DNA of 64,000 nucleotides from Halobaculum litoreum (GTDB taxonomy: Archaea; Halobacteriota; Halobacteria; Halobacteriales; Haloferacaceae), in the NCBI RefSeq assembly GCF_030127125.1, contig NZ_CP126156.1, forward strand, positions 2,666,001-2,730,000. Direction: 5' to 3'. The translations under genes were made by a program, and so were the position numbers. The notes beneath the pieces are model-generated. The model saw nothing but the letters and a program-made list of their open reading frames with translations, did no database searches and had not been told where the DNA came from. Positions 51,585 through 59,794 of the stretch are shown piece by piece (position 1 is the stretch's first letter; each line of letters starts with the position of its first letter).

Positions 51585-52121
51585 ATGAGCGACACCGACG
51601 ACGCGCCGGGCGAGTCCGCCCCCGAGGCGATCCCCGGCCGCCTCCGGAGCGCCGTCCGCGACCACGACGCCGTCGCCGACGCCCCGGAGGACGACGCACT
51701 GGTCGTCACCTCGACCCCGTTCGACGGCCGCATCGCGGCCGCGGAGGCCGACGACGGCCGCATCGAGTTCGCCGTCACCGTCACGGTCCCGACGCTCGCG
51801 GCCGTGGCCGCCGACGACGTCGCCGACGTGGTCGTCGACGGGTGGCTCGACACCTTCGAGCGCCGGATCGACGCCGTCGGCGACGTGACCGCCGCCGGCC
51901 ACGACCTCGCGCCGACCGTCGAGCGCGACGGCGACAGCGTGATGGTCGCCGAGTCGATCCGCGACCTGAACGAGCGCCGCGGGCTGGACGACGCGGTCGC
52001 GCTCGTCGACTACGTCGAGGGGACGTACGTGCAGGGGGTGATCCCCGGCTACGAGTACGGCGAGCCGGTGTCGGGGCTGATCAGCCGCGCCCGCGCCGCC
52101 GGCGGGAGCGACGGCTACTGA
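51585..52121 (+). CDS. DUF5813 family protein
   Basis: This is a 178-residue acidic haloarchaeal protein. It has an N-terminal acidic region and a core with ALVVTSTPFDGRIAAAEADD, DTFERRIDAVGDVTAAGHD and DYVEGTYVQGVIPGYEYGEPV. No catalytic residues stand out. DUF5813 is the family name I recall for this layout. It starts at the ATG at 51585 and is divergent from the ATP-grasp gene. It converges with the RAM/TrkA unit. Function is unknown. Confidence 0.68.
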   Translation: MSDTDDAPGESAPEAIPGRLRSAVRDHDAVADAPEDDALVVTSTPFDGRIAAAEADDGRIEFAVTVTVPTLAAVAADDVADVVVDGWLDTFERRIDAVGDVTAAGHDLAPTVERDGDSVMVAESIRDLNERRGLDDAVALVDYVEGTYVQGVIPGYEYGEPVSGLISRARAAGGSDGY

Positions 52122-52175
52122 GTCGGCGAGCGCGAGAACGGGACCGGGTCGGCGAGTCGCCCGTGTCCGAACCGG

Positions 52176-52406
52176 TCACCCCATCGCGATGTACGTCTGC
52201 GTGTCCTCGACGCCGGTGATCCCCTGGATGCCGTCGGCGGCGACGCGCTTCACGTCCGTGGGGGCCTCGACGTCCACCTTCACGACGAAGTCCATGTCGC
52301 CGGCGACGATGTGGACCTCGTCGACGCCCTCCAGCCCGAGGATCCCGTCGCGGATTCGGTCGGCGTCGCCTGAGGCGGCCTTCACCATCACGTAGGCGAC
52401 GACCAT
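52176..52406 (-). CDS. Stand-alone RAM (Lrp/AsnC ligand-binding) domain protein, TrkA-linked
   Basis: This is a 76-residue protein consisting of only the RAM/SAM domain of Lrp/AsnC regulators: VVAYVMVKAASGDADRIRDG, followed by GVDEVHIVAGDMDFVVKV and ITGVEDTQTYIAMG. It lacks the HTH. It starts immediately after the trkA stop (zero-base gap), so the two are coupled. Such domains bind amino acids and form ring oligomers. I infer that it modulates the TrkA partner. A homologue is divergently encoded at 53195-53431. Confidence 0.85.
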   Translation of the reverse strand: MVVAYVMVKAASGDADRIRDGILGLEGVDEVHIVAGDMDFVVKVDVEAPTDVKRVAADGIQGITGVEDTQTYIAMG

Positions 52407-53111
52407 TCAGGCCCCACCCCCCGTTCCCGCGGCGGACGCGAGCGTCCCCGCGGGGTCGTCGCCCACGAGCAGTTGGCGCACGTCGTCGAGCACCTCGAAG
52501 TCCGCGAGGACGGCGACGCGGTCGCCCGCCTCCAGCGAGTCGTCCGGGAACGGGATCCGCATCGGCTGGTCGCGCTTGCCGAACGCGAGCAGGCGCGCCT
52601 GCGAGGGGAGCCGGACCTCGCTGAGGGTGTAGCCGCGCATCGGGGACTCGTCGGTGATGGTGAACAACAGCACCTGGAGGTTCTCGGCGATGTCGGCGAT
52701 CGCGCGGATGTTCCCGCCGAGCAGCGCGTTCTTGGCGCCGATCGCGCCGAGGCGCTCGGGGTAGACGACCTCGTCGACCTCGTCGGCGTACTTCTGGTAG
52801 ATCTCCTCGCGGTAGTCCTCGTCGATACGCATCACGGTGCGGCAGCCGTGGTGGTTCGCGATCATGCACGCCGCGAAGTTCACGTTCAGGTCGCCCGTGA
52901 GCGCGCCGACCGCGTCCGCTCGCTCGACGGCCGCCTTCGCCAACACGTCCTCGTGGGAGCCGTCGCCCTCGACGACGCTGAACCCCGCGTTCCGGGCTCG
53001 GCTCGCGCGGTCCGGGTCGCGCTCGACGACGGTCACGTCGTGACCCTCCTCGCGGAGCACCCGCGCCGTGCGTAGCCCGACACGTCCCGCACCGATGACG
53101 ATGAAGCGCAT
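52407..53111 (-). CDS. trkA: TrkA-N/RCK potassium uptake regulatory protein
   Basis: This is a 234-residue TrkA-type regulator that controls K+ uptake through TrkH-like channels. It begins with the Rossmann motif MRFIVIGAGRVGLRTARVL, for NAD(H)/nucleotide binding, followed by EGDGSHEDVLAKA and ALTGDLNVNFAACMIANHHG. The C-terminal TrkA-C domain spans about 150-225 (RGYTLSEVRLPSQARLLAFG). The last residues are Gly/Ala-rich. It is translationally coupled to a RAM protein downstream. No TrkH gene is in the window. Confidence 0.92.
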   Translation of the reverse strand: MRFIVIGAGRVGLRTARVLREEGHDVTVVERDPDRASRARNAGFSVVEGDGSHEDVLAKAAVERADAVGALTGDLNVNFAACMIANHHGCRTVMRIDEDYREEIYQKYADEVDEVVYPERLGAIGAKNALLGGNIRAIADIAENLQVLLFTITDESPMRGYTLSEVRLPSQARLLAFGKRDQPMRIPFPDDSLEAGDRVAVLADFEVLDDVRQLLVGDDPAGTLASAAGTGGGA

Positions 53112-53117
53112 GTGCTA

Positions 53118-53140
53118 CCAATTGGCATGGGAGAATATAA
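53118..53140 (-). promoter_or_regulatory. trkA promoter with an overlapping palindrome
   Basis: On the minus strand, TTATAT (53140-53135) is a TATA box about 26 bp before the ATG at 53111, so trkA should be leaderless. The perfect palindrome CCAATTGG (53125-53118) lies between the TATA box and the start of transcription, where a bound repressor would block the polymerase. The region is 83 bp and is shared with the divergent RAM gene. Confidence 0.5.
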
Positions 53141-53194
53141 CGGTACCTCCGTCCGGAGCAAGGGTTTTGTGCTTGCTACTCGTTGGCATACGTC

Positions 53195-53431
53195 ATGGTT
53201 CACGCGTTCGTGATGGTGAAGGTGGGCGGGGACGCGGACACGCCGGGCGTCGCGGACACCATCTCGGGGATCGAGACGGTGACGGAGGCGCACGTCGTCG
53301 CCGGCGACTTCGACGTCGTCGCGGAGGTGGACGCGCCGGACATGTACACCGTCCTCGACACCGTCGCCGACGCGGTCCGCGGCGTCGAGGGCGTCACCGA
53401 CACCCGGACGTACGTGTCGATGACCGCCTGA
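53195..53431 (+). CDS. Second stand-alone RAM (Lrp/AsnC ligand-binding) domain protein
   Basis: This is a 78-residue RAM-only protein: MVHAFVMVKVGGDADTPGVA, VTEAHVVAGDFDVVAEVD and GVEGVTDTRTYVSMTA. It is homologous to the RAM protein at 52176-52406 and is divergent from trkA, 83 bp away. I prefer the ATG at 53195 over an upstream TTG at 53183. It has no DNA-binding domain. It might form mixed rings with its paralogue. A role in amino-acid-responsive K+ control is inference. Confidence 0.82.
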   Translation: MVHAFVMVKVGGDADTPGVADTISGIETVTEAHVVAGDFDVVAEVDAPDMYTVLDTVADAVRGVEGVTDTRTYVSMTA

Positions 53432-53456
53432 GGCGGCGGGGGCCGGCCGCCCCGCG

Positions 53457-54518
53457 CTACCGCTCCAACTCGTACGTCTCGGGGTGCTCGTCGGCGACCC
53501 GCCGGGCCGCCTCGCGCTGGCGCCGGACGTCCGCCGGGAGCGACTCGGACAGGGAGTCGAACATCTCCTCGGGCTCGGGGCGGGGGACGTCCTCGGCCGT
53601 CTCGACGGCGTCGGCCAACTCCTCGTTCGCGTCCTCCGTGGCGGCCTCGAGGAAGTCGCCGTCGACGACCCCCTGTGCCTCGCACCACTCGGCGAAGCGG
53701 TCCAGCGGGTCGCGCAGGCGCCACTCGGGGAGGTCCGGCTCGCCGTCGCGGTACTGGCTCGGGTCGTCGGCGGTGGTGTGGGCGCCGCGGCGGTAGGTGA
53801 GCGCCTCCACGAGCACCGGCTCGCCGTCGCGGGCGCTGGCGAGCGCGTCCGCGACGACCGCGCGGACGGCCAGCGGGTCGTTGCCGTCCACCTGCACGCC
53901 GTCGATGCCGTAGGCGTCGGCCTTGATCGCGATGGAGTCGCTGGCGGTCTGGCGCTCGCGGGGCAACGAGATGGCCCAGCCGTTGTTCTCACAGAAGAAC
54001 ACGGTCGGCGCGTCGAACACGCCCGCGAAGTTCAGCCCCTCGTGGAAGTCGCCCTCGGAGGTGGCGCCGTCGCCGAAGCAGACGAGCGCGGCCCAGTCCT
54101 CGTCGGCGTAGTTCGCCGCCATCCCCGCGCCGGCGGCGTGGGGGATCTGGCTGGCGATGGGGACCGCCTGCGGGAAGACGGGCACGTCGTGGTCGGAGTG
54201 GTACTCCGCGAACCCGCGGCGAAAGAGGAGGATGTCGCTCATCGGGACGCCGCGGGCGATCTGGAGGGCGTTCGAGCGGTAGGTGGGGAACAGGTGGTCG
54301 TCGTCGCGCATCGCGTGGGCGGCGCCGACCTGCGCGGCCTCCTGCCCCTCGTACGGCGGGTAGCCGCTCATCCAGCCGCGGCGCTGGAGGGCGAGCGCGC
54401 GCTCGTCGAACCGGCGGGTGCGTACGATGTCCCGCAGCGCCGCCCGCGCGTCGTCGGCGTCGAAGCGGGTGTCGTCGAGGTCGCGCTCCCCGACGATCCG
54501 CGTCACGTCGTCGCTCAT
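53457..54518 (-). CDS. Thiamine-diphosphate-dependent dehydrogenase E1 component alpha subunit, unaccompanied
   Basis: This is a 353-residue E1-alpha of the pyruvate/branched-chain 2-oxoacid dehydrogenase family. The ThDP motif is GDGATSEGDFHEGLNFAGV ... FFCENN. The mid-region YPPYEGQEAAQVGAAHAM and TYRRGAHTTADDPSQYRD are typical. The E1-beta, E2 and E3 genes normally found beside it are absent here. I used the ATG at 54518; a few extra residues upstream are possible. It may pair with a beta subunit elsewhere. The 2-oxoacid substrate is unknown. Confidence 0.88.
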   Translation of the reverse strand: MSDDVTRIVGERDLDDTRFDADDARAALRDIVRTRRFDERALALQRRGWMSGYPPYEGQEAAQVGAAHAMRDDDHLFPTYRSNALQIARGVPMSDILLFRRGFAEYHSDHDVPVFPQAVPIASQIPHAAGAGMAANYADEDWAALVCFGDGATSEGDFHEGLNFAGVFDAPTVFFCENNGWAISLPRERQTASDSIAIKADAYGIDGVQVDGNDPLAVRAVVADALASARDGEPVLVEALTYRRGAHTTADDPSQYRDGEPDLPEWRLRDPLDRFAEWCEAQGVVDGDFLEAATEDANEELADAVETAEDVPRPEPEEMFDSLSESLPADVRRQREAARRVADEHPETYELER

Positions 54519-54649
54519 GGCTCGCCACTCCCGTCGCATCCGGCATAAATTGCGGCGGGACGCCGACGGCGCGTCCGTCCGGGCCCCGGCCCGGCGGTCC
54601 CCGTCGCCGCACCCGACAGGCCAAAGAGCGCCCGACCCCTACGCCGGGT

Positions 54650-54964
54650 ATGGTCTCGGCGCTCGCGCTCGTGCTCACCCTCGTCGCCCTCGCGGTGAAC
54701 ACGCTCGTCGTCGCGGTGCTGTCGCGCTTCTTCCGGATCCGGCTCAAGACGCAGTGGGGATGGGTCGTGTACACCCTGCTCGTCTCGCCGGTGGTGTTGC
54801 TGATCCTCGGACTGATCCAGGGCACCGTCATCCCGCCGCTGTTCGAGGGCGCCGCGGGGCTGTTCCTCGCGGTGTTCGTCGCCGTCCCGCTCGCGCTCGG
54901 GTTCACCATCGACCTGCTGTACGTGCCGCCGCCCGAGGAGTACGACCTGCCGGCGGCGGAGTAG
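54650..54964 (+). CDS. Small three-helix membrane protein
   Basis: This is a 104-residue membrane protein. It has helices MVSALALVLTLVALAVNTLV, WVVYTLLVSPVVLLILGLIQ and LFLAVFVAVPLALGFTIDLL, separated by an Arg/Lys-rich loop (SRFFRIRLKTQWG), and ends EEYDLPAAE. It follows the divergent E1-alpha gene by 131 bp and converges with the lipoprotein at 54968 (a gap of only 3 bp). I recognise no named family. Conservation in haloarchaea is likely from the clean helix pattern. Confidence 0.62.
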   Translation: MVSALALVLTLVALAVNTLVVAVLSRFFRIRLKTQWGWVVYTLLVSPVVLLILGLIQGTVIPPLFEGAAGLFLAVFVAVPLALGFTIDLLYVPPPEEYDLPAAE

Positions 54965-54967
54965 CCG

Positions 54968-55864
54968 TCAGTCGCCGCCGAGCGCGCTCCCGAGGCCGGC
55001 CGGTTCGCTCTCGCCGTCGGCGGTGTCGGGGTCGCCGACCGCCGACGCGTTCCGGTCGTCGACCCACGGCGGCGGCGCGGCCGCCGACCCGCCCACCTCG
55101 GCGCGGAACCGTTCGGTCGTCGTCGCCGTGAGCGAGCTCCCGTCGTCGGCGTCGTACGTCGCCGTGAACCGCAGGTCGTACGCCAGCACCACCCCCGCCT
55201 CGGTGACGGTCGCGTTCAGGCGGTAGTCGCGCAGCGGCGGCCCGCGGCGGCGGTCGAGCTCCTCGTGGTCGGCGCGGACGACGTACAGCGTCTCGCCGTC
55301 GACGGTCCGCGTGTCGACGAGCCGGGCGTTCGTCCCGACGACCGCGCCGAACACGGAGTCCTCGCCGGTGTCGTCGGCGCCGGCGATCGTCGGCGGCTCG
55401 CCGCGGATCCGGCGGACCGTGACATTACCGTCGCCGTCGACCGAGCGCGTCGCGGTCACCGTCCCGTTGGTCCAGAACTCGAAGACGGGGAACGGCGAGA
55501 CGAACTGGTCGGGGAGGCCGCCGCTCTCGTTCACGCGGTAGCGGAGCCGGGGGCCGGCCGACTCGATGCGGATCGCGGTCGTCGAGACGGTCGTGCCGTT
55601 CGCGTCGACGACGGCGCGTTCGACCCGGACCGTCGAGTTGACCCGGTCGAGCACCCGGTCGTGGTTGCCCGCGAGGACGCGCGCGTCGACGCCGTCGGGG
55701 CCGACGCCCGGCGGGTACGTTGGCGCGGGCGTCGCGGTCGGCGTGGTCGTCGGCGTCGTGGCGAGCGCGGGGTTGATCGTCCGCTCCCCGCCGTCGCCCC
55801 CGGCGCCGCAGCCGGCGGTCACGAGCGCGACGGCGACGGCGACGACGACGAGCGGGCGGAACAC
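54968..55864 (-). CDS. Lipoprotein (DUF7537-like)
   Basis: This is a 298-residue lipoprotein with a signal segment (LVVVAVAVALVTAGC) ending in a lipobox, VTAGC. Residues 25-50 are Thr/Pro-rich (TTPTTTPTATPAPTYPPGV). The mature domain is a beta-rich fold, including HDRVLDRVNSTVRVERAVVD and VDTRTVDGETLYVVRAD. It ends in an acidic linker. A paralogue with the same layout (55868-56745) follows 3 bp upstream in gene order. The DUF name is recalled from similarity to haloarchaeal lipoproteins and is uncertain. Function is unknown. Confidence 0.7.
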   Translation of the reverse strand: MFRPLVVVAVAVALVTAGCGAGGDGGERTINPALATTPTTTPTATPAPTYPPGVGPDGVDARVLAGNHDRVLDRVNSTVRVERAVVDANGTTVSTTAIRIESAGPRLRYRVNESGGLPDQFVSPFPVFEFWTNGTVTATRSVDGDGNVTVRRIRGEPPTIAGADDTGEDSVFGAVVGTNARLVDTRTVDGETLYVVRADHEELDRRRGPPLRDYRLNATVTEAGVVLAYDLRFTATYDADDGSSLTATTTERFRAEVGGSAAAPPPWVDDRNASAVGDPDTADGESEPAGLGSALGGD

Positions 55865-55867
55865 ACC

Positions 55868-56745
55868 TCACCCACGGAGCGGCGGGAGATAAGTCGCCGT
55901 GCCGGCGGTGGCGTTGGCCAGCGCCTCCGCGACCCACGGCGGCCGCGGGACGGTCGTGGTGCCGACGTCGTCGACGCGCAGCCGCACCGCGACGGTGCCG
56001 GGGTCGTTCCCGAGGAAGATCGCGTACCGGAGCGTCAGCGACCGCACGACCCCGCGCTCGTCGACGGTCGCCGAGAGCCGCACCTGCCGGCGGTCGGGGA
56101 GGCCGGACCGCTCGATCCGCCCCTCCGCGGCTTCGATCACGGCGACGCTGCCGTTCGGCGTCGCCTCGGTGCCGGCGTAGCTCGGGCGCGTGTCCACGGA
56201 CGCGGCGTACAGCCACGCGCCGCCCGTGGGGTCGAGCCCGACCGGCGCGCCGGGGTCGCCGGGGCGCCCCTCGAGCGTCACCTCGCCGCGCCAGCCACCC
56301 GCCGGCTCGCCGACACCGAGGCGTTGCTCCAGTGGGCCGAGGCGAGCCTGTTGTCGCCACGCACCCGCTCGAACGTGTACAGCGAGCGGTCGCCCGCCAC
56401 CGCGACGCGCGCGGCCGAGCGCTCGACGACGCCCTCCGGCCCCTCGACCGTCCGCGTCAGCGAGACGGTCCACGACCCGGAGCCGTTCGTCAGCGCCGCC
56501 CGGTGCCCGTCGATCAGCGCCTCCACGTCGACGCCGTCCCGCGAGACGCCCGCCGGGAAGCCGCCCGTCGGCGTCGGTCGCGTCGGGGTCGCCGTGGGCG
56601 TCTCGGCGAGCGCGGGGTTGACCGTCCGCGCCCCGGCGTCGCCGGCGCCGCCGAAGCCGGCACACCCCGCACAGACGAGCAGGCACGCCAGCGCCAGCGC
56701 CGCGGCTCGGGGCGGGCCGCGGCCGTCGGCGGCGCTCCGTGTCAC
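55868..56745 (-). pseudogene. Paralogous lipoprotein, frameshifted in the middle
   Basis: This is the second of two tandem paralogous lipoproteins. The N-terminal frame, from a GTG at 56745, has a signal segment ending in LVCAGCAG, a TP-rich linker with NPALAETPTATPTRPTP, and a domain start HRAALTNGSGSWTVSLTRTV. After about 56297-56305 the frame changes; the second part includes WLYAASVDTRPSYAG, RLSATVDERGVVRSLTLRY and TATYLPPLRG. Adding one G near 56299 restores SASRRGGWRGEV. About 292 residues result. The neighbour at 54968 has the same architecture, including NPALA-TP and the acidic Asp/Asn repeats. Confidence 0.7.
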
Positions 56746-56828
56746 GCGGTCACGTTCGGCGCGGCGCGGCAAAAGCGGGCGGGTGCCGGGCGGCGTCGGG
56801 CGGCGGCACTCGGCGACTCCGGGCGGCG

Positions 56829-57470
56829 TCAGGCGCCGTCGCCGTCGCCGTCGACGTCGGCCACGGCGGCGTCGTCGCCGTGGAACGCCTCGATCAGCCG
56901 GTCGGCGACGTCCTCGACGCGGTCGATCACCGCCTCGGGCGAGCGGGAGGCGTCGACGCGGACGAACCGCTCCGGCTCGGCGTCGATGAGGCGATCGTAG
57001 TTCGACTGCACCTCCGCGAGGAACGAGACGCGCTCGAACTTGTCGGTGGCGCCGGCGCGGGCGGCGGCGGTCTCGGGGTCGACGTCGAGGTAGATGGTCG
57101 CGTCCGGCTCGCGCGTGAACGCCCCGTGGATCCCGCGGACGTACTCCAGCGGGCGGCGGATCTCCGAGTCCGCCAGCGACGCGGCCTGGTACGCGTACCG
57201 CGAGTCGGTGTAGCGGTCGGAGATCACCACGTCGCCGTCGGCCAGCGCCGGGCGCACCACCCGCGAGAGGTGGTCGGCGTGGTCGGCGGTGAACAGGAAC
57301 AGGTCCGCGAGCGGGTCGGCGTCGTCGTCGCCCAAGGACCGGCGGACGGCGTCGCCGTACCACGTGTCGGTCGGCTCGTGGGTGAACGTCGCGTCGGGGC
57401 GGGCGTCGTGCAGCGCCTCCCACGCGGTCGTCTTCCCGCTCCCGTCGAGCCCTTCGAGCGTGAGGAGCAT
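56829..57470 (-). CDS. tmk: Thymidylate kinase
   Basis: This is a 213-residue dTMP kinase that makes dTDP for DNA synthesis. The P-loop is [11 protein letters not shown] at residue 7, followed by the DR(Y)/nucleotide motif [12 protein letters not shown] and the LID-like region [11 protein letters not shown]. The C-terminal Asp-rich tail ([15 protein letters not shown]) is a haloarchaeal addition. It stands alone, 76 bp upstream of a histidine kinase in gene order. The start at 57470 (MLLTLEG) is firm. Confidence 0.93.
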   Translation of the reverse strand: MLLTLEGLDGSGKTTAWEALHDARPDATFTHEPTDTWYGDAVRRSLGDDDADPLADLFLFTADHADHLSRVVRPALADGDVVISDRYTDSRYAYQAASLADSEIRRPLEYVRGIHGAFTREPDATIYLDVDPETAAARAGATDKFERVSFLAEVQSNYDRLIDAEPERFVRVDASRSPEAVIDRVEDVADRLIEAFHGDDAAVADVDGDGDGA

Positions 57471-57545
57471 CGTGTCTACCGTCGGTGGTCGGGCCGGGGG
57501 CTTACCCCTTGCGTGTCGGCGCGGGCGGGCCCGGCGCGCGCCGGT

Positions 57546-59135
57546 TCACGTCACGACGACGAAGCGGGCGCCCCCGAGGCGCTCGCCGTCCTCGACGCGG
57601 ACGGTCCAGCCGTGGGCCTCGGCGACGCGCGCGACGATCCCGAGACCGAGCCCCGTGCCGTCGGCGCCGGAGTAGCCCACGCGGAACACCGCCCCGCGCT
57701 CGTCGTCGGGGACGCCGGGGCCGTCGTCCTCGACGGCGAACCCGTCGTCGGTGCCCGTCACGAGCACCGTCGACGCCTCGCCCGCGTGCTCGATGGCGTT
57801 GGCGAACACGTTCTCGAACAGTTGGGCGAACAGGCTCGGGTCGGCCTCGACCGTCCGGTCGGCCTCGACGACCAGTTCGGCGTCGGCGGTGTCGACCGCC
57901 TCCCACGCGGCGCGGGCCGTCTCGGCCACCGACCGTCGCTCGGTGTCGTCGGCCTCCTCCCCCACCGCGAGCGTTCGGGCGTTCTCGATGATGTCGGCGA
58001 CGCGCTCCAGCGCCTCGCCGGCGGTCTCGAGGTCGGCCACGGCGTCGGCGTCCGTCTCCCCGTCGAGGCGGTCGCGCGCGAGGTCGACCCGGCCCGTCGC
58101 GACGTTGAGGGGGTTGCGGAGGTCGTGGGAGACGACGTTGGCGAACTCCTCGAGGCGCTCGTCCTGTGCGGCGATCGTCGACGCCTGCTCGCGCAGGCGG
58201 ACCGCCCGGCCCGCGCGGTCCAGCGCCGCGGTCGTGTTGTCCGCGAGGACGCGCGCCAGCTCGCGACGGCGCCCGTCGAGGTCCATCCCCTCGGGGAGCG
58301 CGACCGACAGCGTCCCGTGGTCGCCAAGCGGGTACACCGCCGTCACGCCGAGCGTGACCGCGGAGCCGTCGGTCGCGTCGTCCCGGACGAGCGGCTCGCC
58401 GGTCGACAGCACCTCGCGGGCGACGCGCTCGGCGTCGACGTCGCCGCCGACGCCGACGTCCTCGGCGGCGGCGGCGGAGACGGCCACGAGCGGGAGGCTG
58501 TCGCAGTCGGGGTCGCGGAGCCGGGCCCCGCTGTACGGCACGCCGAGGACCGTCTCCGTGGCGTCGACGGCGGCCGCGACGATGGCCTCCGGGTCGTCGG
58601 CCGCCTGCATCGCACGGGTCGCGTCGTGGAGGCCGCGCAGCCCGCGTCGGTCCGCGGCCGCCTCCAGCGCCGCCGTCGCGTCCGAGGCGAGCGTCTCCAG
58701 CAGGTAGCGCGTCCGTCCGTCGAACCCGTCGGCGTCCAGCGTCGCGAGCGTCGCGACGCCGTGAGTGCCCAACGGGAGGTACAGGGCGTGGGCCACCGGG
58801 TCGGCGCCCGTCCCGGGCGTCGGCGCCTCGACGGCGACGGCGTCGCCCGCGACGTACGCGCGCCACGCGGGGCTGGCGTCGTCGCCGCGGCGGTGGTCGT
58901 CCCAGTCGTCGAGGTAGGGGCGGGCCGCGTCGGCGGCGGCGACCACGTCGAGCGCGTCGCGTCGCGGGTCGTACGCCCGGATGGCGGCGAGCGGCACGCC
59001 GAGCGCGTCGGCGCAGGTGTCGACGAACTCGCGGGCGACCCGCTCGGTGTCGTCGGCGCGCGCCATCCGTCGGCTGGCGCGACGGATCGCGAGGAGGTCG
59101 TCGTCCGCGGCGTCCGGGGACGGCGGGCGCGACAT
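57546..59135 (-). CDS. GAF-domain histidine kinase
   Basis: This is a 529-residue cytoplasmic sensor kinase. Two GAF-like domains (about residues 20-165 and 170-310) are followed by a HisKA dimerisation region with the phospho-accepting His in VVSHDLRNPLN, near residue 335. The HATPase_c domain has an N box (FANAIEHAG), a G1 box (VEDDGPGVP) and a G2 box (GTGLGLGIV). No membrane helix and no receiver domain are present, so a separate response regulator must exist. The stimulus is unknown. The ATG at 59135 is used. Confidence 0.88.
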   Translation of the reverse strand: MSRPPSPDAADDDLLAIRRASRRMARADDTERVAREFVDTCADALGVPLAAIRAYDPRRDALDVVAAADAARPYLDDWDDHRRGDDASPAWRAYVAGDAVAVEAPTPGTGADPVAHALYLPLGTHGVATLATLDADGFDGRTRYLLETLASDATAALEAAADRRGLRGLHDATRAMQAADDPEAIVAAAVDATETVLGVPYSGARLRDPDCDSLPLVAVSAAAAEDVGVGGDVDAERVAREVLSTGEPLVRDDATDGSAVTLGVTAVYPLGDHGTLSVALPEGMDLDGRRRELARVLADNTTAALDRAGRAVRLREQASTIAAQDERLEEFANVVSHDLRNPLNVATGRVDLARDRLDGETDADAVADLETAGEALERVADIIENARTLAVGEEADDTERRSVAETARAAWEAVDTADAELVVEADRTVEADPSLFAQLFENVFANAIEHAGEASTVLVTGTDDGFAVEDDGPGVPDDERGAVFRVGYSGADGTGLGLGIVARVAEAHGWTVRVEDGERLGGARFVVVT

Positions 59136-59236
59136 TGGCCGTGACGAGGCGGCTCTCGGTGATAAGCGCGTCCCCTCGTGGCGGTCCGGCGACGGGTTCG
59201 TGGCGCGCCGCCGAGGGGCCGGTCGAGGCCGCCGGC

Positions 59237-59449
59237 CTACAGGAGGAACGTGGTGACGAACAGGAACACGCCGACCCCGAGCGCGGCGACCAGCGCGACC
59301 TTCCACGCGACGCTGAGCAGCAGGCGGCCGACGGTCAACACGACGAGGAACGCGACGAGCGCGAGGAACACCTTCCCGACGGTCGTGTCGAGCGGGGCGG
59401 GCAGTTGCAGGAGCGCGGTCGCGGCGAGGGCTACTGTCGCGGCGTTCAT
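59237..59449 (-). CDS. Small hydrophobic membrane protein
   Basis: This is a 70-residue membrane protein: MNAATVALAATALLQLPAPL, VGKVFLALVAFLVVLTVGRL and WKVALVAALGVGVFLFVTTF. Two or three helices are likely. It has an ATG start at 59449 and good hydrophobic pattern, but I recognise no family. It is downstream of nothing on the same strand; the histidine kinase follows at 101 bp in the same orientation. Confidence 0.55.
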   Translation of the reverse strand: MNAATVALAATALLQLPAPLDTTVGKVFLALVAFLVVLTVGRLLLSVAWKVALVAALGVGVFLFVTTFLL

Positions 59450-59794
59450 GCCCCCGGCTTGACGGGCATCGCGTATAACCTTCTTGTCCGCCGGCCGTCA
59501 CCCGAGTCGCGACCGCGTTGTATCCAGATATGTGCGATCGTGTTCATGCACGATCGCGCCTACCGACGCCGTCGTGCGGTTTCGTTCCGCTCCCGATCCG
59601 GTTCACTTTCACTCCGCTCTACACAGTCTTATACTGCCGCTCGTACAACACGATACCGCGACGAAGCAGACGCGTGCAGGCTCGAACCGAGAAGCGACGC
59701 GCACATCAAGTGCGCTTGAATTAACACAACCTCACCGGAACCCACGCCGTTTATCTGCGTGGCTCCGGTACGGAACGTTCGTCCGACAGCACCT
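59450..59794 (+). promoter_or_regulatory. nrdJ upstream region with palindromes
   Basis: This 345-bp divergent region is less GC-rich than its surroundings. It holds a perfect 9-bp inverted repeat, GCGATCGTG (59534-59542) and CACGATCGC (59549-59557), with a 6-base loop. It also holds TCAAG-TGCG-CTTGA (59706-59719). Both are visible in the sequence and lie 240-330 and 80-90 bp before the likely transcription start; their role is not known. Confidence 0.5.
59735..59768 (+). promoter_or_regulatory. Dyad-symmetric element enclosing the nrdJ TATA-like box
   Basis: CCGGA (59735-59739) pairs with TCCGG (59764-59768), and CCACGC (59742-59747) pairs with GCGTGG (59757-59762). The loop CGTTTATCT contains the TATA-like TTTATC (59750-59755). 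Transcription would start near 59780. Dyad symmetry centred on a TATA box suggests a repressor site, or an RNA structure if transcription starts earlier. Confidence 0.55.
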
